Origin: an uncultured Winogradskyella sp.
Lineage (GTDB): Bacteria > Bacteroidota > Bacteroidia > Flavobacteriales > Flavobacteriaceae
Assembly (NCBI RefSeq): GCF_947501905.1
Contig: NZ_CANMXL010000004.1
Coordinates: 493,560 to 557,559, forward strand
DNA: 64,000 bases
Direction: 5' to 3'
Below, one piece after another: positions 1 through 9,275 of this stretch (position 1 is its first letter; each line of letters opens with the position of its first letter). A program made the position numbers and the translations under genes. The notes beneath the pieces were generated by a model that was given only the letters and a program-made list of their open reading frames with translations, was not told the DNA's origin and made no database searches.

Positions 1-1
1 T

Positions 2-634
2 GTTATAGGATTTGTTTCTGGGTTTCTGATATCGAGAGCTGTTGATAAATCTGCATTTTTTGTGTTATTTATTATCACATCTGGATTATTGTACCTCTAC
101 TCTACTTACCTAAAACGTATTACATTAGTAGGTAATCTATTAATTGCTGGTTTAGTAAGTTTAAGTATTCTTTTGGTAGGTATTTTCGATTTAATTCCTG
201 TGATTAGTGATGGCAACAAATCTTCACAATTATTTTTTCTGGGACTTATTAAAGACTATGCCATCTTTGCTTTTATGATTAATTTACTTAGAGAATTAGT
301 AAAAGATATTGAAGATACGGATGGAGATTATAAAATGGGCATACAAAGCATACCTATACTTTTAGGGAGAAGTAGAGCCACAAAACTTGTCTTCATTTTA
401 TCAATAATTCCGCTATTGATTATTATTTTTTATTTGTCTAATAACCTCTACAAGCAACCATTAGCTATTGGTTATGTCCTCGCTTTTATTGTAGCGCCGA
501 TGATTTATAGTACTATAAAACTCTTTAGTGTCACACATAAAAAAGATTACAAGCATATTAGTACAGTTTTAAAATTGGTGATGTTCACTGGTGTTCTATC
601 TTTATTGTTATTTCAATTTATTCTACTCAAATAA
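2..634 (+). CDS. UbiA-family prenyltransferase (5' end outside window)
   Basis: The reading frame is open from base 2, so the gene starts left of the window; GTG at 62 is only an internal codon. The visible 210 residues are hydrophobic with several membrane spans and carry the second Asp-rich motif of UbiA prenyltransferases (KDIEDTDGDYKMG), which binds the Mg-prenyl diphosphate. The first Asp-rich motif would lie in the missing part. Flavobacterial proteins of this kind are usually called geranylgeranylglycerol-phosphate geranylgeranyltransferase, but the acceptor substrate cannot be read here. The stop overlaps the ATG of maf by one base (TAATG), indicating translational coupling. Confidence 0.85.
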   Translation, partial: VIGFVSGFLISRAVDKSAFFVLFIITSGLLYLYSTYLKRITLVGNLLIAGLVSLSILLVGIFDLIPVISDGNKSSQLFFLGLIKDYAIFAFMINLLRELVKDIEDTDGDYKMGIQSIPILLGRSRATKLVFILSIIPLLIIIFYLSNNLYKQPLAIGYVLAFIVAPMIYSTIKLFSVTHKKDYKHISTVLKLVMFTGVLSLLLFQFILLK

Positions 635-1227
635 TGCTGAAAGATATTCTAAAACCATATCGTCTTATTTTAGCATCAGGCTCTCCAAGACGTCATCAGT
701 TTTTCAAAGATTTAGGATTAGATTTTGAGATAATTCTTAAACCCATAGAGGAAGTATATCCAGAACATTTGAAACGTGAAGAAATCACAGATTACTTATC
801 AAAATTAAAAGCTGAGCCTTTTATTTCAGAGCTAAAATCTAATGATATCTTAGTTACAAGCGATACAATTGTTTGGCATAACAATAACGCTCTAGGTAAA
901 CCAAAAGACGAACAAGATGCCTTTAACATGCTTAAGTCCATGAGTAATGGGACACATGAAGTTATCTCTTCAATTTGTTTTACTCAAAAAAATAAACAAA
1001 AAGTAGCGAATACAACTACCAAAGTGACTTTTAAAAAACTAACAGATCAAGAGATTTGGCATTATATAAAAGCCTTTAAACCTTTTGATAAAGCTGGCGC
1101 ATACGGCATCCAAGAATGGATTGGGGCTATAGGCATTACTTCGATTGAAGGTTCTTACACCAACGTTGTTGGTCTACCAACACATATACTTTACGAAACG
1201 TTAATTAACATTTCAAAAGACGAATAA
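634..1227 (+). CDS. maf: Maf-like nucleoside triphosphate pyrophosphatase
   Basis: A 197-residue cytosolic protein of full Maf length. The N-terminal LASGSPRR motif (residues 13-20), the TSDTIVW segment with the catalytic Asp, the GKPKDEQDAFNML segment and the C-terminal KAGAYGIQEW motif are all present. The last is typical of the YhdE/Maf subgroup that hydrolyses dTTP/UTP and modified pyrimidine nucleotides, a house-cleaning role. It is the second gene of a tight operon with the UbiA-family enzyme and is followed 28 bp later by a lipoprotein gene. The subgroup substrate is inferred from motifs only. Confidence 0.93.
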   Translation: MLKDILKPYRLILASGSPRRHQFFKDLGLDFEIILKPIEEVYPEHLKREEITDYLSKLKAEPFISELKSNDILVTSDTIVWHNNNALGKPKDEQDAFNMLKSMSNGTHEVISSICFTQKNKQKVANTTTKVTFKKLTDQEIWHYIKAFKPFDKAGAYGIQEWIGAIGITSIEGSYTNVVGLPTHILYETLINISKDE

Positions 1228-1255
1228 GTCGTATCTTTAAAACAAAAAAATTGAA

Positions 1256-2206
1256 ATGAATAATTCTGTAAAAAGCATTGCAGTTTTTGTAAGTTTTATA
1301 TGTGCTTTTGTTATTGCAATTTCTTGTAAAGATGAAGTATTAAAACAAGAATCAGAAAATACAATCATTGCTAAAGCCGTAATAAAATCTGAAGCCCTAA
1401 AACCAGCTTTTCTGCCATCAAAAGATTTTAATGATTATTGGTATACTGGTGAAGCAGAAATAACATCCTATAAATTAGAACAAGCTCGTTATGGCGAAGT
1501 TAGAGATGGTAAAGCTGTATTAGTTTTTGTAACTGAGGACTTTTTACCAGAAATACAAGTAAAGGCAGATAATTATAGTAAAGAAAATATTCCTGTTTTA
1601 AAGTTAAATGCCACTAAGAATTTTAATACTGGGATTTATCCGTATTCAATAATGCAGAGTACATTCTATCCTGTTTCTAATAACAAACATGCCATCAAAG
1701 TTTCGGCTTCAATACAGGAATGGTGTGGTCATGTATACGCGCAATTAAATAATAGAGACGATTTTGAAATCAAGTCTCACTCCTATTTTCAATCTGAAGC
1801 TGACCAAGAAATATCCCTTGAAAAATCTATAACAGAAAATCAATTGTGGACTCAGCTACGTATTAATCCAAAATCGCTTCCTACTGGAAACATAAAAGCC
1901 ATTCCGTCGTTAGAATACATGCGATTAAAACATGGTACGTTTAAAGCTTATGATGCCAAAGCGGAATTAAAAGATAATACTTATACGCTTTTCTATCCCG
2001 ATTTGAATAGAACAATAAAAATTAATTTTAATCAAGAGTTTCCATATGACATTTTGAGCTGGGAAGAAACGTTTCGTGACGGTTACGGACCTAACGCTAA
2101 GCTCTTAACTACTAAAGCCACCAAAATTAAAACCATAAAGTCTGCGTATTGGGGCAAAAACTCTAATTCGGATGAAGGTCTAAGAGATACTTTAGGCTTG
2201 AAATAG
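1256..2206 (+). CDS. predicted lipoprotein, third gene of the maf operon
   Basis: 316 residues. An N-terminal hydrophobic segment ends in IAISC (Cys about residue 24), a plausible though not ideal lipobox, so the protein is probably acylated and exported. The mature part is soluble with no motif I can assign. I recall proteins of this type beside maf in Flavobacteriaceae being labelled 'septum formation inhibitor Maf', which would be a name carried over from the neighbour: none of the Maf motifs is present. Function unknown. ATG at 1256 is the only sensible start because it places the signal at the N-terminus. Confidence 0.8.
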   Translation: MNNSVKSIAVFVSFICAFVIAISCKDEVLKQESENTIIAKAVIKSEALKPAFLPSKDFNDYWYTGEAEITSYKLEQARYGEVRDGKAVLVFVTEDFLPEIQVKADNYSKENIPVLKLNATKNFNTGIYPYSIMQSTFYPVSNNKHAIKVSASIQEWCGHVYAQLNNRDDFEIKSHSYFQSEADQEISLEKSITENQLWTQLRINPKSLPTGNIKAIPSLEYMRLKHGTFKAYDAKAELKDNTYTLFYPDLNRTIKINFNQEFPYDILSWEETFRDGYGPNAKLLTTKATKIKTIKSAYWGKNSNSDEGLRDTLGLK

Positions 2207-2355
2207 TTCTGCACAATACACCCGCTAGATTTATAGAAGTGTTTTAAATTGGCACTTTCAATAGCAAATAATCCATAAAATAAATACTTATTTAATTTTT
2301 ATTAGATGTAATATTTTACTTACTTGTAGTTATTAAATCAACTAACCATTAATTT

Positions 2356-3033
2356 ATGACTAGACAAGAGCATCTTAAATTCTGTAAAACCTGTACCAAC
2401 CGCGAAATGGATATGAAGGTTGGATTAATCTGTAAGCTAACAAATAAAATTGCTGACTTTGAAGGAGAATGTAAAGACTTTAGTATAGACCAAAAAGAAG
2501 TTGATAAAATTGACAATGAAGATGTCATTGAACACAATGAGGTTATTGGAAAAATTTCTGAAGAGCATTTAAATAAATTTCGCTCAGAACAAAATCTAAA
2601 AGCTGGAATCTTTGCCAGTGTTTTAGTTGGTGTACTAGCTGCATTAGCCTGGGCGGCGATTACCGTTGTAACTCAGTTACAGATAGGTTTGGTTGCAATT
2701 GCTATTGGTGCAGCAGTTGGCTTAACTATGCGTTTTATTGGTAAAGGAATGGATCAAGTTTTCGGTATATCTGGAGCTATAATTGCTCTACTAAGTTGTA
2801 TTCTCGGGAATTTTTTAAGTATCCTTGGTTTTCTAGCTAACGAATATGATTATGGGTACATAGAAACATTATTAGCATTTGATTATTCATTGACATTTGC
2901 AGTTATGCAAGAAACGGCTAGTGCTATGGATCTTCTTTTTTATGCAATTGCGGGTTATGAAGGCTATAAATTTTCCTTCCGTGCCTTTACAGAAAAAGAT
3001 ATTCATGATTTGAATCATGATAAATCTATTTAA
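2356..3033 (+). CDS. membrane protein with N-terminal Cys-rich (zinc-like) segment
   Basis: 225 residues. The first 45 contain FCKTCTNREM, a LICKL segment and GECKDF, that is CxxC plus two further cysteines, which looks like a small metal-binding knuckle. After an acidic linker (about residues 46-80) come four hydrophobic segments (about residues 85-215), including a glycine-rich pair. This layout is frequent in flavobacterial proteins of unknown function. It is followed after 12 bp by another small membrane protein and may be cotranscribed with it. No function can be assigned. Confidence 0.75.
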   Translation: MTRQEHLKFCKTCTNREMDMKVGLICKLTNKIADFEGECKDFSIDQKEVDKIDNEDVIEHNEVIGKISEEHLNKFRSEQNLKAGIFASVLVGVLAALAWAAITVVTQLQIGLVAIAIGAAVGLTMRFIGKGMDQVFGISGAIIALLSCILGNFLSILGFLANEYDYGYIETLLAFDYSLTFAVMQETASAMDLLFYAIAGYEGYKFSFRAFTEKDIHDLNHDKSI

Positions 3034-3045
3034 TAATATTATTTC

Positions 3046-3333
3046 ATGAAAATAAATTATAAAAATTGGGCTTTTCGCTTTGCAATATGGATAGCCATCA
3101 TTAATGTTATTGTTTTCTATTTAGTTATAAATACTGTGAGTTTAATTGGGGACGTTAGTTATGAAAAAACTATATTTTACTTAGGTATCCTAGCTACATT
3201 AATGCTTGTTTTATGTATTATATTTATAATAATAAGTACCATAAAAAAAGAATCGAAAGATTACAGATATTGGCTGGCTCTAACTATTATTCTATTTTTT
3301 GGCATAGCACCAATTCTATTAGGTTATTTATAA
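3046..3333 (+). CDS. small three-helix membrane protein
   Basis: 95 residues with three predicted transmembrane helices (about residues 10-30, 40-62 and 72-94) and short charged loops. No recognised family. It starts 12 bp after the preceding Cys-rich membrane protein on the same strand, so the two probably form a transcription unit that ends before the promoter of the PIG-L gene. Coding status rests on the uninterrupted hydrophobic pattern, a good ATG and the spacing. Confidence 0.65.
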   Translation: MKINYKNWAFRFAIWIAIINVIVFYLVINTVSLIGDVSYEKTIFYLGILATLMLVLCIIFIIISTIKKESKDYRYWLALTIILFFGIAPILLGYL

Positions 3334-3389
3334 ACGAAAACTAACCGTTAAATAAATCTAAAATCTCATACACCGCATAGTAACTTTTT

Positions 3390-3397
3390 TACCTTTG
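3390..3397 (+). promoter_or_regulatory. Bacteroidota -7 promoter element for the PIG-L gene
   Basis: TACCTTTG matches the TAnnTTTG consensus exactly and lies 22 bp before the ATG at 3420. No clear TTG is present at the usual -33 spacing. Confidence 0.5.
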
Positions 3398-3419
3398 AGA
3401 AGTAACTAACTAAAACACT

Positions 3420-5942
3420 ATGCATCGCATAAAACTAGGTATCATATTCCTTATTGCTATTACATATTCTGTAAATGCACAACAACCCAAAAAACTAAAT
3501 TCATCAGAAATATATGAAGCCATACAAAAGCTCAATGTATTAGCTTCTGTACTTTATGTAGCGGCTCATCCTGATGATGAAAACACACGTCTAATCGCCT
3601 ACATGTCCAATGAGGTTAAGGCACGTACAGCATATTTGTCTTTAACTCGTGGCGATGGTGGCCAAAATCTTATTGGTCCAGAAATCAGAGAATTGTTAGG
3701 AATTATGCGTACTCAAGAATTACTAGCTGCAAGAGGAATCGATGGAGGAGAACAACGTTTTACCCGGGCTAATGACTTTGGTTACTCAAAACATCCAGAT
3801 GAGACCTTAAGCATTTGGAATAAAGATGAAGTTTTAGCCGATGTCGTTTGGAATATCCGCCAGTTTAAACCAGACATAATTATAAACCGTTTTGACCATA
3901 GAAGAGCTGGAAGAACACATGGGCATCATACCAGTTCTGCTATGTTGAGTTTAGAAGCTTTTGATTTAGTAAACGATGCTTCAAAATATTCAACGCAATT
4001 AAAGCACACGGATACATGGCAGCCACAACGTATATTCTATAATACATCTTGGTGGCGTTATGGAAGTCGTGAAGCCTTCGAAAAAATAGATAAAAGTAAT
4101 ATGCTCAACTTTGATGTGGGTATTTACTATCCTTTAAAAGGGTTATCTAATAACGAATTAGCGTCTATTGCAAGTAGTCAACATTTATGTCAAGGATTTG
4201 GCCGTATGACTTCTCGTGGAACACAGGACGAATATATTGAGTTCTTAAAAGGAACACCTCTTGATGGTGATAGTCCATTTGCAGGCATAGATATTAGTTG
4301 GAATAGAATTAATGGCGGAAAAGCTATAGGAGATATATTAGGCAATATTGAGGCAAACTTCAATTTTGCGAATCCTTCTGCTCACATTCCAGAATTAGTT
4401 AGAGCCTATCAATTGCTTCAAAATGTAGAAGATGAGCATTGGAAAAACATTAAAACAGAAGAACTAAAAACAATCATCCAAGCATGTACTGGCTTGTATC
4501 TAGAGGTTTCGGCAAACAGTCCAACTGCAACTAAAAATGAGACTGTACAACTTAGAATTGAAGCTTTAAATAGAAGCAACACCAATATTCAATTAGTGTC
4601 TTACAGTATGACCTCTTTAAAAGAAGCTGTATCTAAGAATATTAGCCTTCAAAAAAATGAAAGGATTAATCTGGAAGAAGGCATTACAATACCAAATAGC
4701 ACACCATATACTTCTGCTTATTGGCTAAATAAAAAAGGGAGTTTAGGTATGTACAATGTTGGGGACCAAACTTTAATTGGTAAGCCAGAAACACCAAGAG
4801 CAATTAATGTTACATTCAATTTAAACATTGAAAATGTATTAATTCCAATTACTAAACCTGTCGTTTACAGATATTCTAAACCTGATAAAGGCGAATTATA
4901 TCGCCCTTTCGAGATTGTGCCTCCTGTATCTGCTAGCCTTAAAGACAAGGTATTCATTTTTGAAAATGATAGGCAAAAAGAAATCGAGGTTGTTGTTAAA
5001 GCTGGTAAAAATAATATTGAAGGGTATGTGCAAATGGCGTACCCAAACGATTGGAGTGTTTTTCCTGAGAAACAAAAAATTGAAATCGAAAACAAAGGAG
5101 ATGCTCAAACATTAGTGTTTACAGTTATTCCTCCAAAAAATCAGAGTGAAGGCTTAATTACGCCAATGGTGAATTTAGATGGCGAGTTTTATACCAAAGA
5201 GCTTGTAGAAATTGATTATGCGCACATACCATTTCAAACAGTTTACTTGCCTAGCGAGAGTAAATTGGTACGTCTAGATATTCAGAAAAAAGGAAATAAC
5301 ATAGGTTATATTGAAGGCGCTGGAGATGTAGTCCCGGAAAGCTTAAGACAAATTGGGTATAATGTTACTATTATTAAACCTGAGCAAATTACTGCCGATA
5401 ATCTAAGTGATTTTGATGCTATTGTTGTTGGTATTAGAGCTTATAATATTTTGGATGAATTAAAGTTCAAGCAAAAATACCTGTTAGATTATGTAAATGA
5501 TGGTGGAAACCTAATTGTACAATACAATACTAGCAGAAGAATAAAAGTCGATAAAATTGCACCATATGAACTAAAGCTCTCACGTGACAGAGTTACCGAC
5601 GAAAATGCTGAGATTACAATTCTTGAACCAAATCATCCAGTATTAAATTTTCCAAATAAGATTACAGAAAATGATTTTAAAGGTTGGGTTCAGGAGCGTG
5701 GCTTGTACTTTCCAAATAATTGGGGAGAAGAATTTACACCACTTTTTTCATCTAATGATAAAGGAGAGTCACCAAAAAAGGGAAGTCTACTAGTCGCCAA
5801 ATACGGAAAAGGTAATTACATCTATACTGGTTTAAGCTTCTTTAGAGAATTCCCTGCTGGAGTTCCTGGAGCCTATCGCCTATTCGCAAATTTATTATCT
5901 GCAGGAAAAGAGAATGCACCTAACTCAAAACTAAACGATTAA
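3420..5942 (+). CDS. secreted PIG-L/LmbE family deacetylase, two-domain
   Basis: 840 residues with a signal peptide (residues 1-21, ending SVNAQ). The PIG-L catalytic signature AHPDDE is at residues 49-54, and a distal HGHH segment near residue 170 supplies a further zinc ligand. This fold removes N-acetyl groups from sugar-like substrates. The central region (about 350-610) is beta-rich, and the C-terminal 220 residues look like a ThuA/GATase-like Rossmann domain (DAIVVGIRAYN, GGNLIVQYN). The protein is long for the family because of these additions. Substrate unknown; it probably acts in the periplasm on glycans. Directly downstream are a 36-residue membrane peptide and a sodium symporter, suggesting an uptake/catabolic unit. 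Confidence 0.88.
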   Translation: MHRIKLGIIFLIAITYSVNAQQPKKLNSSEIYEAIQKLNVLASVLYVAAHPDDENTRLIAYMSNEVKARTAYLSLTRGDGGQNLIGPEIRELLGIMRTQELLAARGIDGGEQRFTRANDFGYSKHPDETLSIWNKDEVLADVVWNIRQFKPDIIINRFDHRRAGRTHGHHTSSAMLSLEAFDLVNDASKYSTQLKHTDTWQPQRIFYNTSWWRYGSREAFEKIDKSNMLNFDVGIYYPLKGLSNNELASIASSQHLCQGFGRMTSRGTQDEYIEFLKGTPLDGDSPFAGIDISWNRINGGKAIGDILGNIEANFNFANPSAHIPELVRAYQLLQNVEDEHWKNIKTEELKTIIQACTGLYLEVSANSPTATKNETVQLRIEALNRSNTNIQLVSYSMTSLKEAVSKNISLQKNERINLEEGITIPNSTPYTSAYWLNKKGSLGMYNVGDQTLIGKPETPRAINVTFNLNIENVLIPITKPVVYRYSKPDKGELYRPFEIVPPVSASLKDKVFIFENDRQKEIEVVVKAGKNNIEGYVQMAYPNDWSVFPEKQKIEIENKGDAQTLVFTVIPPKNQSEGLITPMVNLDGEFYTKELVEIDYAHIPFQTVYLPSESKLVRLDIQKKGNNIGYIEGAGDVVPESLRQIGYNVTIIKPEQITADNLSDFDAIVVGIRAYNILDELKFKQKYLLDYVNDGGNLIVQYNTSRRIKVDKIAPYELKLSRDRVTDENAEITILEPNHPVLNFPNKITENDFKGWVQERGLYFPNNWGEEFTPLFSSNDKGESPKKGSLLVAKYGKGNYIYTGLSFFREFPAGVPGAYRLFANLLSAGKENAPNSKLND

Positions 5943-5945
5943 TCT

Positions 5946-6056
5946 ATGGAACAACAATCTCCAGAAAAGCAACCATGGTTAAAATCGTATACCATTGTAC
6001 TTGTTGCAAATCTTATTTACATCATTTTGTTTTACCTCATAACTCAAGCATTTTAG
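5946..6056 (+). CDS. 36-residue single-span membrane peptide ahead of the symporter
   Basis: ATG at 5946, 3 bp after the stop of the PIG-L gene; the TAG ends at 6056 and the symporter ATG follows after one base. The peptide has a short charged N-terminus (MEQQSPEKQPW) and a single hydrophobic helix (about residues 15-36). Small membrane proteins encoded immediately before sodium/solute symporters are known (for example YjcH before ActP), so an accessory role for the transporter is likely by analogy. It is too short to be confirmed by motif. Confidence 0.65.
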   Translation: MEQQSPEKQPWLKSYTIVLVANLIYIILFYLITQAF

Positions 6057-6057
6057 T

Positions 6058-7854
6058 ATGGCTTTAAGTTGGATTGACTGGACGGTTCTAGCCGCTACCC
6101 TATTAACAATAGTTGGCTACGGTACTTGGGTTACTAGAAATAATAAGAGTGCTCAAGATTACATAAAAGGTGGTAACACCACAAAATGGTGGACTATTGG
6201 TCTATCTGTAATGGCTACTCAAGCTAGTGCTATTACATTTTTGTCTACTACAGGACAGGCCTTTTCTGATGGTATGGGGTTTGTACAATTCTATTTTGGT
6301 CTGCCTATAGCAATGGTCATTATTTGTGCCATTTTTATTCCGCTGTATCATCGTTTAAAGGTTTATACAGCCTATGAATTTTTAGAAAATCGTTTTGACT
6401 TAAAAACAAGAAGTTTAACCGCTATTCTGTTTTTAATCCAGCGAGGTTTAGCAGCGGGTATAACTATTTTTGCTCCTGCAATTATTTTGTCTATCGTATT
6501 AGGTATTAATATTGTTTACCTTAATATTATCATTGGTGTTTTAGTAATTATTTATACCGTTTCTGGTGGAACCAAAGCCGTTACCGTAACTCAAAAACAG
6601 CAAATGTTTGTCATTTTTGCCGGGATGCTAGCTGCACTCTTTATCACTTTAAATTTAATCCCAGACGAAGTGTCTTTTGGCGATGCATTAGAAATTGCTG
6701 GTGCAAATGGACGTATGGAAGTTCTTGATTTTTCATTTGATTTAGAAAATAGATACACCGTTTGGTCTGGTCTGATTGGAGGAACATTTTTAGCACTTTC
6801 ATATTTTGGTACGGATCAGAGTCAAGTACAGCGTTACCTCTCCGGAAAAAGTATGAAAGAGATGCAAATGGGTCTGCTTTTTAACGGTTTACTTAAGGTG
6901 CCAATGCAGTTTTTTATTCTACTTGTTGGTATTATGGTATTTGTTTTTTATCAATTTAATCCTGCACCACTTAACTTTATTGATGCTTCTACTCAAACAG
7001 TTTTAGCTTCAGAATACGGAGATGAGTATAGGTCATTACAACAAAAACAGAACCTTCTTTTTACTGAGAAAAAAGAATTGAGTATTTCTTTAGCCAAAAA
7101 CGACAGTCAAGCTCTAAAAAAAGAAATTTCAAAATTAGATAGTATTGAAAAAACGTATCGATTAGAATCTAAATTTCTTATCAAAAAAGCAATTGACCCA
7201 GAATACACTTCAGAATATAATAGTCTAAAATCTGAAGTCGAAGCATTAAAATCTAATCCTGAAAATGAAACATATATCACAAAATCTGAAGAATTAACTA
7301 CGTTGTACAAGTCAGCAGCAAAAGACACACAGACTAATGATAGAGATTATATGTTTATTCGGTTTATTCTAAATCAATTACCAGTCGGTCTTATTGGCTT
7401 ATTATTAGCGGTAATACTATCAGCAGCAATGTCATCGACAGCGTCTGAAATTAATGCGCTTGCAACAATTACTTCAATAGATTTATATAGTCGCAATATA
7501 AAAGGCAAAAAGGATGATGCTTCAATGGTTAGAGTTACCAAATGGTTTACATTGGCCTGGGGTATTATTGCCATTATTATTGCTTGCTTTGCTAATCTTG
7601 CTGAGAACCTTATTCAATTGGTAAATATTATAGGCTCCATATTCTATGGAAATGTACTCGGTATTTTCTTATTGGCATTTTTCTTTAAACACATTAAAGG
7701 AAATGCAGTATTTACAGGAGCTTTAATTACTCAAGTTATTATAATAGTTGGCTGGTGGTTTGATTGGATGCCTTATTTATGGCTAAATCTCTTTGGTTGC
7801 GTGCTTGTTATTGTGATTACCAATCTCATTCAAGGATTTACAAAATCTAAATAG
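6058..7854 (+). CDS. sodium:solute symporter (SSS family)
   Basis: 598 residues with the many-helix pattern of SSS transporters (typically 13 helices). The conserved ATQASAITFLSTTGQ segment of helix 1-2, the SGGTKAVTVTQKQQ segment and GTDQSQVQRYL are typical of this family. Unusual is a hydrophilic, coiled-coil-like insertion at about residues 325-425, between two helices. The substrate is unknown; the operon with a secreted PIG-L deacetylase suggests a sugar or amino-sugar product. It ends in front of a strong bidirectional terminator. Confidence 0.9.
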   Translation: MALSWIDWTVLAATLLTIVGYGTWVTRNNKSAQDYIKGGNTTKWWTIGLSVMATQASAITFLSTTGQAFSDGMGFVQFYFGLPIAMVIICAIFIPLYHRLKVYTAYEFLENRFDLKTRSLTAILFLIQRGLAAGITIFAPAIILSIVLGINIVYLNIIIGVLVIIYTVSGGTKAVTVTQKQQMFVIFAGMLAALFITLNLIPDEVSFGDALEIAGANGRMEVLDFSFDLENRYTVWSGLIGGTFLALSYFGTDQSQVQRYLSGKSMKEMQMGLLFNGLLKVPMQFFILLVGIMVFVFYQFNPAPLNFIDASTQTVLASEYGDEYRSLQQKQNLLFTEKKELSISLAKNDSQALKKEISKLDSIEKTYRLESKFLIKKAIDPEYTSEYNSLKSEVEALKSNPENETYITKSEELTTLYKSAAKDTQTNDRDYMFIRFILNQLPVGLIGLLLAVILSAAMSSTASEINALATITSIDLYSRNIKGKKDDASMVRVTKWFTLAWGIIAIIIACFANLAENLIQLVNIIGSIFYGNVLGIFLLAFFFKHIKGNAVFTGALITQVIIIVGWWFDWMPYLWLNLFGCVLVIVITNLIQGFTKSK

Positions 7855-7861
7855 TGTCAAT

Positions 7862-7889
7862 AAAAAAGCGACTTAAAAGTCGCTTTTTT
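7862..7889. terminator. bidirectional rho-independent terminator
   Basis: Stem AAAAAAGCGACT / AGTCGCTTTTTT with a 4-base loop, between two convergent genes; it can serve the symporter on the plus strand and the DUF2911 gene on the minus strand. Confidence 0.9.
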
Positions 7890-7911
7890 ATTTTATAGTT
7901 TAACTAAAGTG

Positions 7912-8763
7912 TTATAGTCCTCCCCATTCTTTTAATGAATCTTTATTCATTTTTACGTAGCCAGCATTTCCAGAAGCTTCAGCATCAGCCAGTGAAGCTT
8001 TCGCAGCTTTTATGGCTCCTGTTTTGTCTCCAGCAGCAGCATATACCAAAGATTTTTGTCTTAAGTGCCAGAAACGAGGTTTATCTACCATACTTAAGGC
8101 TTTATCCATCCATTTCTTAGCGAGTTGAGGGTCTTTCCCTTCAGTAGTATAATAAACTGCAGCATTATAATAATCTGCCATACCCGGTCCAGCTAATGCT
8201 TTGTCTATCGTAGCTTGAACTTTATCTCCTGTAGGAACTGTAAATGGAACAGCGGCATAGCTTTTTTCCCAGATTAACTCTAGATTGGCACCATTGTTTG
8301 TAATACTATTAATATCTATAGCAAATGTTTCAACATTAAAAGGAATTTCCATTACTTCAACTTTTGCCGAAGCTACTACTTTACTATCGTCCCACTCTCC
8401 TGGCGCTCCCCAGTTTTCTGTATCTGAATATAGCATAACATCCCAATCAGTTTTAGAATTCAATCTTGTAAAAATGGCGTAAGAACCAGCTTTTACATTT
8501 TGTCCAGCAATAGTTACATCATCACTAAAAGTAATGATTGTATTCTTATTTGCTCCTGTTCTCCAAATATTTCCTCCGTAAGGTTCTAAAGAACCAAATA
8601 TTTGACGTCCTTTAACACTTGGTCTAGAATATTCTATAGTAATATCTGTTAATCCGACCTTCTGCTCGATTTTAGAAAAAGGACTTGGCTGTGGCGTTTC
8701 AACCTGAGCATTTACAGAAAAAAATAATGCAAATGCAAAAGTTAATAGTGCTAATTTTTTCAT
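7912..8763 (-). CDS. exported DUF2911 domain protein
   Basis: 283 residues with a signal peptide (cleavage after VNA, about residue 19). Residues 30-175 match the DUF2911 pattern (IEYSRPSVKGRQIFG, WRTGANKNT, GSYAIFTRLN). The C-terminal 90 residues look like TPR-type helices (YYNAAVYYTTEGKDP, AKKWMDKALSM). DUF2911 proteins are widespread in Bacteroidota, exported, and of unknown function. Monocistronic: it faces the symporter across a shared terminator and diverges from the ars operon. Confidence 0.88.
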   Translation of the reverse strand: MKKLALLTFAFALFFSVNAQVETPQPSPFSKIEQKVGLTDITIEYSRPSVKGRQIFGSLEPYGGNIWRTGANKNTIITFSDDVTIAGQNVKAGSYAIFTRLNSKTDWDVMLYSDTENWGAPGEWDDSKVVASAKVEVMEIPFNVETFAIDINSITNNGANLELIWEKSYAAVPFTVPTGDKVQATIDKALAGPGMADYYNAAVYYTTEGKDPQLAKKWMDKALSMVDKPRFWHLRQKSLVYAAAGDKTGAIKAAKASLADAEASGNAGYVKMNKDSLKEWGGL

Positions 8764-8904
8764 TTTATATAGTGTTAGAATTTGTTAGTGTGTAAAATTA
8801 AGGCTTAGCTAAAGTAGAAGATGTTAAGAAACCCTTAAAATCAATTAATGATGATTTAACAAATCATTTTTTGATAAAATGTTGGGTAGAAAATATATTA
8901 ATCG

Positions 8905-8917
8905 TAATATTGCAATA
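8905..8917 (+). promoter_or_regulatory. putative ArsR operator overlapping the -7 element
   Basis: A perfect 10-bp palindrome TATTGCAATA (8908-8917) overlaps a TAnnTTTG-like element TAATATTG (8905-8912), 17 bp before the arsR ATG. This is where an autorepressing ArsR protein would block transcription. The role is inferred from position and symmetry. Confidence 0.5.
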
Positions 8918-8933
8918 AATAAATAAATAGGAT

Positions 8934-9263
8934 ATGGGACTAGTTAAATCTGAAATATTTACAGATAAGCAAAACAAGATTTCTCTTTTAGCAAAAGCTT
9001 TTGCGCATCCGGCAAGAGTTGCAATCTTACAGCATATTTTTCAATCAAATTCGTGCATTTGTGGTGATTTAGTAGAAGAAATTGGTTTGGCACAATCTAC
9101 CATATCTCAACACTTAAAAGAATTAAAAAATATTGGATTAATTAAAGGAAATATTGAAGGTACAAGTGTTTGCTATTGTATTCATAAAGATAATTGGTCT
9201 AGTATGAAAAGTATTATAAACGAATTTTTAAATCAAGATGCATTAGACAATAATTGCTGCTAA
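8934..9263 (+). CDS. arsR: ArsR-family metalloregulatory repressor
   Basis: 109-residue winged-helix protein. The recognition region reads DLVEEIGLAQSTISQHLKELK (in parts), and two cysteines (C41, C43 in SCICGDL) sit where ArsR proteins carry the arsenite-sensing CxC at the start of the DNA-binding helix. Two more cysteines form the C-terminus (NNCC). It is the first gene of a four-gene operon with DUF6428, an arsenate reductase-like phosphatase and an aquaporin, so it probably derepresses the operon when arsenite or antimonite binds. A palindrome over the promoter is the likely operator. Confidence 0.92.
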   Translation: MGLVKSEIFTDKQNKISLLAKAFAHPARVAILQHIFQSNSCICGDLVEEIGLAQSTISQHLKELKNIGLIKGNIEGTSVCYCIHKDNWSSMKSIINEFLNQDALDNNCC

Positions 9264-9275
9264 AACGTATAAATC

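Noticed and set aside
1256..2206. A second Maf protein
   Set aside because: It carries a lipoprotein signal and none of the Maf motifs; such labels for neighbouring genes appear to be carry-over annotation.
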